Assembly: GCA_025403435.1 (NCBI GenBank)
Contig: CM046345.1
Coordinates: 18,532,809-18,596,808 of the forward strand
From: Artocarpus heterophyllus
Taxonomy: Eukaryota; Streptophyta; Magnoliopsida; Rosales; Moraceae
Direction of reading: 5' to 3'
Length of the DNA: 64,000 nt
The stretch's first letter is position 1; each line of letters opens with the position of its first letter. Under the pieces are notes generated by a model. It did not search any database. It was not told where the DNA came from and worked only from the letters and a program-made list of their open reading frames with translations. A program made the position numbers and the translations under genes. Positions 58,505 to 64,000 of the stretch are shown one piece after another.

Positions 58505-58936
58505 CCAGAAGGGAGTAAGTCCTAGGTCCAACCTCTATAAAAAGGGAGTGAGTCTTATTATTATTTAGATCAGTTGAGAGATTAAGAGTGAAACTCTGAT
58601 AGTGAGATTCTAAAACTCCCTTAGAGCTCTTGTTCACAAATCATGAACACTAGCTTTGGGTTTTTTCAATTGGTTGGAAGGAGAATCACCTGGTGGAAGA
58701 GTTGTACATGTGAGCCCACACTCACTCCGATCGTGGATAGAGAATAGCAAAGAAGGCTAGCTGGTTGAGGTCTTTCTGAAACGTTACTTCTCTTTACTAA
58801 TTGAGGAAGCTTTTCGGCATTTAGAAGGTTAGTAAGATCTGGTTAATTTATGCATATAGCATGTCAAACTTGTGTTTTAGAAAATACTTTGATATAAAAA
58901 AATTTTAAAATTTCATTGCATACTATTTTTCAAACA
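58505..58936 (+). repeat. Copia-3 partial 5' LTR
   Basis: Begins just upstream of the TATA box (TATAAAAAGGGAGTGAG near 58538) and ends TTTTTCAAACA. It corresponds to 30840-31268 in copia-2. The U3 with its palindrome cluster is missing. Confidence 0.85.
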
Positions 58937-58938
58937 AT

Positions 58939-58950
58939 TGGTATCAAAGC
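58939..58950 (+). promoter_or_regulatory. Copia-3 primer-binding site
   Basis: TGGTATCAAAGC follows the LTR end by two bases, one base off the tRNA-Met-complementary consensus. Confidence 0.85.
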
Positions 58951-60598
58951 CATGGTTTTTACGTAAATTTTTGAGTTTGTGATCATACTATATGTATAAA
59001 TTATGTTATCTTAAACTCTTCTATGCTTGAATTTAATTTTATAGAAAGTTGGCACTTTATGTTTCTATATATTTTATATGTTGTCATGGATTATATGGTG
59101 AATGTATATTAATTAATTATGGTTGATTAAATTATTATTTATTAATTAATTAATTCATACCGGTTATGGTTCCTTCGAGGTTAGAATGTGTATCTAGGTT
59201 TTTTATGTACTTAAATGGCGGATTATCATCTCCGTCTATGAATTATTATTTAATTTTAAATTTATAAGAATTTTGTAATTAAATAATCATTCAGGAGAAG
59301 ACGGATCTAGAAGATGGATGATCGCGCTCCCAAGTATTTCTTGAGTATCTAATTTTATGTTTTCAAATTGTTAAAAATAAAATTATTGAATTGCATTAAA
59401 AAATTGTATTTTCTGAAAAGGGTGATTTTTGCTCGGTCGGCAAAATTAGATACTCAAGAAATACTTGGGAGTCGATGGTCACAGATGGCAGGCCGGATGT
59501 GAGGTTCGGTAGGTCGACAGTGAGGCAGAAATTAAGTGGTTCTAACGGCAAGCCAAATTTTCATGAATCAGCAGACTGATCTGTGAAGATCAATAGGCTG
59601 TGGGTCATGACTGGCAGACCGATCACCCAGATTAACATGCCGGCAGAAAGCTAGAAATTTTTTCAGAAAAGGTGCAGTTTTGGGTGCAGTTTTAATTTTA
59701 TTTTTGGGACAATTATGAGAAACATTAAATTTGGATATGACCAAAAATATGAAGTATTCGATTCATACGGGATTGAAGACTTGCAAATGGGTATTACATA
59801 AAGAAGGATACAGCTTGAGAATTCAAGGATGAAGAATCGATAACATGTGTTGATTATTCTCTTATAATCTTTGTTTTCTATTTTCTAGGGTGGAACCATA
59901 ATATTACGGTTATTATTTTGCTTGTAGTTTTGCTTGATTGCTTTGCTTATCTGCATTATAATATGATTGCCATGTATATCGATAACATGTCATATAGAAT
60001 AGGGAGTGCTGCTCATTTAAAATTGTTCATGCATGTCTTTTTAAAATAAAAAATTGATTTCAAAAGATTGAGTGGGAGAAGATTTTCGAAGACAGGACCT
60101 AAGGCCTCCATCGTTGGTCCATTGGAAGAACATGGTGATCCCAACCCTTAGGAAGGGATTTCTATCATATACCAGATTGGATTTTCGAGAAGATAATGTA
60201 TTTTAGCAGGATTTATGGTTGCACACCCCTAGGTGGTGATTATAAATTGTGGATAAAATATTGAAATGATAGTTATACACTCATGTTAATTTTATTATTA
60301 ACATCCCCTAGGAGCTCTATTAATAAAATTAATGGCCAATGAAACAATTATTAATATATGCTGGATCATACAAGTCTTGGATGGCATATATTAATCAGGA
60401 GAGATTTGCGTTCCTAATTGAATTTGACATGACTCCCCTAGGAGCTTGTTGAATTCTGAGTTAGGAAGTATCATTGTAAGGTTGTGATATTTTCAAGGTT
60501 TTGACACATAAACACATTTGTATCATTGTGTTGTCTTACTAAATTATTATGATATGTTTGCTTATGTTTAGTATATGATTCTTTATTGTAGATTAAAA
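58951..60598 (+). other. Copia-3 untranslated leader
   Basis: Alignable with copia-2 31283-32933. The palindrome cluster is decayed here (about 59480-59645), with GGCAGGCCGG near 59489 and later units such as CGGCAAGCCAAAT and GGCAGACCGATC changed mainly by G-to-A and C-to-T. A 29-bp inverted duplication is at 59328-59356 and 59442-59470. No gene. Confidence 0.8.
59328..59470. repeat. 29-bp inverted duplication (hairpin)
   Basis: 59328-59356 begins TCCCAAGTATTTCTTGAGTA; 59442-59470 is its exact reverse complement, ending CAAGAAATACTTGGGA. In copia-2 the first arm exists (around 31677) but the second does not: palindrome-cluster sequence is there instead. Confidence 0.92.
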
Positions 60599-63500
60599 AT
60601 GTCTAAAAACGCTTTATCTTCGATACTTGACAAAAACCAATTAACCGGAGAGAATTATAATGACTGGAAACGGAACCTGGATATCGTCATCTCCTTTGAG
60701 AAACTAAAACTTGTGCTGACAACCCCTTGTCCTCTTGAGCCAACGGGAGACTCCACTAATGAGCAATTCTAAGCGTACGATCGTTGGAAAGATACAAACA
60801 ATCAGGCCTGCTTTTATGTTATGGCTAGCATGATTAATATGCTGCAGGCTCAACATGAGGATTATGAGACTGCTAAGTAGATCTTGGATAATCTAGAAGA
60901 CATGTTTGGAGGCCAGGCCTTAACTAAGTGGCAAGGAGCACTTCGAAAACTCTTGAACTGTAAGTAAAAACCGAGGACATCTATAAAGGAGCACATGATG
61001 TCTGTAAGTAGAGATCAGGGACATCTATAAAGGACCACATGATGTTGGTCATGGGTTACCTCGCTGAGGCACAAACCAATGGAGTTGACATTGATGCTGA
61101 AACTCAAATAACTATGGTCTTTGAGACTCTGTCAAAGGAATCTATTCCGTTTAGAGCTACTTTTAATTTGAGCAATAGCCGAGATATGACCTTAACAGAA
61201 TTAATGGAATAGTTATAGGAGTTGAAACTACTGATCAAGGAGTCTCCTGTGGGTGGGGAGACCAACATGGTTGTTGCTTCAGGTTCTAGTCCTAACCTTG
61301 GGAATGGAAAGAAACAACGGGCCAAAAAGGGGAAGTCTTCTGTTCCTGCTAACAACAAGAGCAAGAAGAAGAAGAAGAAGAACCCAAAGAAGCTAAAGTG
61401 CTTCTTCTACAGGAAAGTCAGGCACATAAAGAAGCATTGCAAGGACTTCCTTTCCAAAGGAGGTAGGTGTGATCTTCTGTATTTAGAAACTTGTTTAGGT
61501 GAAGAATCTAGTGACATTTGGGTCATAGATTCTGGTGCAACTAATCATGTTTGTGTTTCTCTGTAGGGGTCAAAGAAACGAGAAGTCTGCTTTATGAAGA
61601 CATCACCCTTCGGATGGGCGATGGATCCTTGGTCTTAGCGAAAGTAGTGGGAGACGTCCATCTTTATTTTGATAATCATAGGAATTTAATTTTGCAAGAT
61701 TGTTTTTATGTTCCTACATTTAAAAGGAATTTAATTTCTATAGCTTGTTTATTTAAAGACTCCTATTTGGTTTCTTTTAATAATAAAGTAGTGATTCGTA
61801 AAAATAAATCTTTTATCTGTTCTGGATGGATGCAAAATAATCTATATTTTATCAAACCTAAGATGGACTTGCTGCTTAATGCTGAAATGAATGATAATAA
61901 CTTTAAAAGACTTAAAACTTCTCACTCTAATAAGACTGATCTTTGGCATTTGCGTCTTGGTCATATTAACTTGAATAGGTTCAAAGGTTGGTAAGGGATG
62001 GACCTTTAAGTGACTTAAAGGTGGAATCTATACCATAATGTGAATCTTGTTTAGAGGGTAAAATGACCAAAAGACTATTCGGGTCTAAGGGCAATAGGGC
62101 CAAAGGGGTTTTAGAACTTGTGCATAATGATGTTTGCGGACTAATGAACATCCGACCACAAGAAGGGTATGAGTACTTCGTCACTTTCATTGATGATTAC
62201 TCAAGGTATGGGTATGTGTACCAGATATACCATAAAAGCAAAATTTATGACCAGTTTATGGAGTTTCAGGCTGAAGTGAAAAAACAATTGTGTAGACCCA
62301 TAAAGGCACTTCGCTCTGATCGAGGTGGAGAATACCTTTCTGATGAGTTTTTGGGATACTTATCGGAGAATATGATTTTATCCTATTTGACTATGCTAGG
62401 CACTCTGCAGCAGAATGGTGTAGCAGAGAGAATACCTTTCTGATGAGTTTTTGGGATACTTATCGGAGAATGTGATTTTATCCTATTTGACTATGCTAGG
62501 CACTCTGCAGCAAAATGGTGTAGCAGAGAGAAGAAATCAAACTTTATTGGACATGGTCAGGTCCATGATGAGTTATTCATCATTGCCTTAATCCTTTTGG
62601 GGATATGCACTACAAACTACATATCATCTTTTGAACAATGTACCTTCAAAATCGGTCCCTAAAACTCCTCACATGTTATGGACGGGCAATAAGACATCCT
62701 TTAACTATTTTTGCATATGGGGATGTCCAGCTCATGTCCTGTTTAAGGATGTGAATAAGTTGGAAACATGTTCAAAAGTTTGCGTGTTTGTAGGATATCT
62801 AAAAGGGACTAAAGGGGGTTATTTTTATAACGTAAAGGAAAATAAAGTCGTGGTTTCGACTAATACAACTTTCTTTGAGGAGAGTTACATGGATGACTTT
62901 AAGCCTCGAAGCAAAGTGGTACTTGAGGAGTTAAGGAGTGGTCCAATCACTCTGGAGGTTTCGAATGAAACTGTTCTGATCAGTGTAGAAAGACCAAACA
63001 AACCTGTATAACAACCTAAGGGTCTTCGATGTAGTAGGAGAATTGAGCGTCAACCTGAAAGGTATATGTTCAATGGGGAGGCCTTCTTGGCTGAACCGGA
63101 TGAAATGATAGGGATCTTTATACTTAAACAAAGGTTATGGAGGATGTTGATTCAAAACTCTGGACAGAGGCCATGAACATAAAGATGAAGTCTATGGAGA
63201 CTAATTAGGTCAGGGAGCTTGTGGATCTTCCTGAAGGGGTAAAACCCATAGGGTGTAAGTGGATCTACAAGAGAAAAAGAGGAGTGGATGGAAAGGTCAA
63301 AACCTTTAAGGCTAGACTGGTAGCTAAGGATTATACACAAAAGGAAGGAATCGATTACGAGGAAACCTTTTTGCCTGTAGCCATGCTTAACTCTATCCGA
63401 ATTCTCTTGTCCGTAGCTGTTGCTCTTGACTACGAGATATGATAGATGGATGTCAAGACGGCTTTTCTAAATGGCTATCTTGATGACTCCATTTACAAAC

Positions 63501-64000
63501 ACATTAAGGATGAGAAGGTGGTTTTTCTACTACTCTATGTAGATGACATTCTACTAATTGGCAATGACATTAGGGCATTGTCATCGGTCAAGTTATGGTT
63601 GATCAAGCAGTTTGACATGAAGGACTTGGGTGAGGCTAATTTTGTTCTCGGTATCTAGATTTTTCAAGATAGGTAGAATAAAATGATAGCTTTGTCACAA
63701 GCCGGCTACATAGACAAAATTCTCAGGAGGTTTGCAATGCAAGATTCTAAGAAAGGTGGGCAACCATCTAAGGTCTAGAATTACTCTTTCTAAGAAAGAC
63801 TCTCCAAAGTCTAATGAAGAAAGAGAATATATGAAGAAGGTGCCTTATGCTTTGGCAGTAGGTAGTCTCATGTATGCCATGCTTTACACACGACCAGATA
63901 TTTGTTTTGCGGTTAGAATTGTAAGTCGATTTCAGGCGGATCTGGGACCAAACCACTAGGTTACGGTAAAGCATGTAAAGCATATTTTCAAGTACCTAAG
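60599..64000 (+). pseudogene. Copia-3 gag-pol polyprotein, heavily broken
   Basis: Gag from ATG 60599 (MSKNALSSIL, as in copia-2). Stops include 60769, 60878 and 60964, and two near 61210-61218. The zinc knuckle is damaged (CFFYRKVRHIKKHC, second Cys and Gly lost, about 61399). Protease WVIDSGATNHVC is intact (about 61519). Integrase has LWHLRLGHINLNR (about 61941), FIDDYSRYGY (about 62190) and LRSDRGGEY (about 62310), then a 100-bp tandem duplication that shifts the frame. RT has KWIYKRKRG (about 63258), MDVKTAFLNGYLDDSIY and directly KHIKDEKVVFLLLYVDDILL (63446-63565). That skips roughly 170 bases present in copia-2. Sequence continues to KHIFKYL at the window end. Confidence 0.92.
62331..62530. 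repeat. Exact-length 100-bp tandem duplication in integrase
   Basis: 62331-62430 and 62431-62530 each run from AATACCTTTCTGATGAG to TAGCAGAGAG, with only a few base differences (for example AATATGATTT against AATGTGATTT). The unit is not a multiple of three, so it shifts the frame. Confidence 0.95.

Larger units (their letters stand above)
58505..64000 (+). mobile_element. Copia-3: copia-2 family element, left-truncated, right end outside window
   Basis: Starts with the last 430 bases of a copia-2-type LTR and continues through primer site, leader, gag and pol to RNase H-adjacent sequence at the window edge. It is alignable with copia-2 at 30840 onward throughout. Most of the U3 is absent. 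Many more differences than between the two copia-2 LTRs, so an older copy. Confidence 0.9.

Noticed and set aside
1..64000. An intact active retrotransposon
   Set aside because: All copia and gypsy coding regions show stops or frameshifts; copia-2 is the best preserved but still has eight premature stops and an RT deletion.

Overview
This is a transposon-dense stretch of a nuclear genome from a flowering plant, probably a dicot. The evidence is its AT-rich background, plant-type Ty1/copia and Ty3/gypsy retrotransposons with tRNA-Met primer sites, a plant LINE, CACTA and hAT-type elements, and one plant F-box/kelch gene. I see no bacterial-style operon, CRISPR array, rRNA or convincing tRNA. 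The only intact, ordinary protein gene I can support is an intronless F-box/kelch gene at 18929-20080 (minus strand). A decayed tandem copy lies 4 kb away at 14866-15999.

Layout. 1-2190: AT-rich DNA with two small inverted-repeat elements. 2190-11214: a plus-strand LINE (end of ORF1, endonuclease, reverse transcriptase) split by a complete but broken copia element, copia-1 (2785-9239). 11215-13866: the 5' end of a minus-strand gypsy element. 14-21 kb: the F-box/kelch pair and its flanks. 21157-23640: LTR-like debris. 23640-44921: one minus-strand gypsy element (Tat/Ogre-like order: gag, protease, RT, RNase H, integrase) broken by a non-autonomous CACTA element (26741-28587) and by a roughly 4.1-kb solo LTR (29078-42885). 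That solo LTR is itself split by copia-2 (29236-38904), which has 2.03-kb LTRs and a perfect 5-bp target duplication. The gypsy 5' LTR (44102-44921) lies inside the RNase H region of another copia element (44922-45721). 46.1-55.5 kb: a decayed Athila-like region bounded by two related LTR-like segments and filled with MITEs, a hAT relic and a minus-strand gypsy end. 55.5-58.5 kb: AT-rich DNA with a 610-bp hAT-type MITE. 58505-64000: copia-3, a relative of copia-2 whose right end lies outside the window.

Nothing here works together as a pathway. The window is a record of layered insertion, and nesting gives relative ages. The most interesting signals are non-coding. GC-rich palindromic motifs (core GGCCTGCCGA) cluster in the LTRs or leaders of unrelated retrotransposon families. 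The disabling stop codons in copia-2 and copia-3 are strongly biased to TAG, and one TAG is shared by both copies. Clear rearrangement footprints include an exact 100-bp tandem duplication, a 29-bp inverted duplication, an 83-bp duplication across a CACTA end, and a short-repeat deletion. I did not find a previously undescribed protein system. All translations and alignments were done by eye, so boundaries of decayed elements are approximate.
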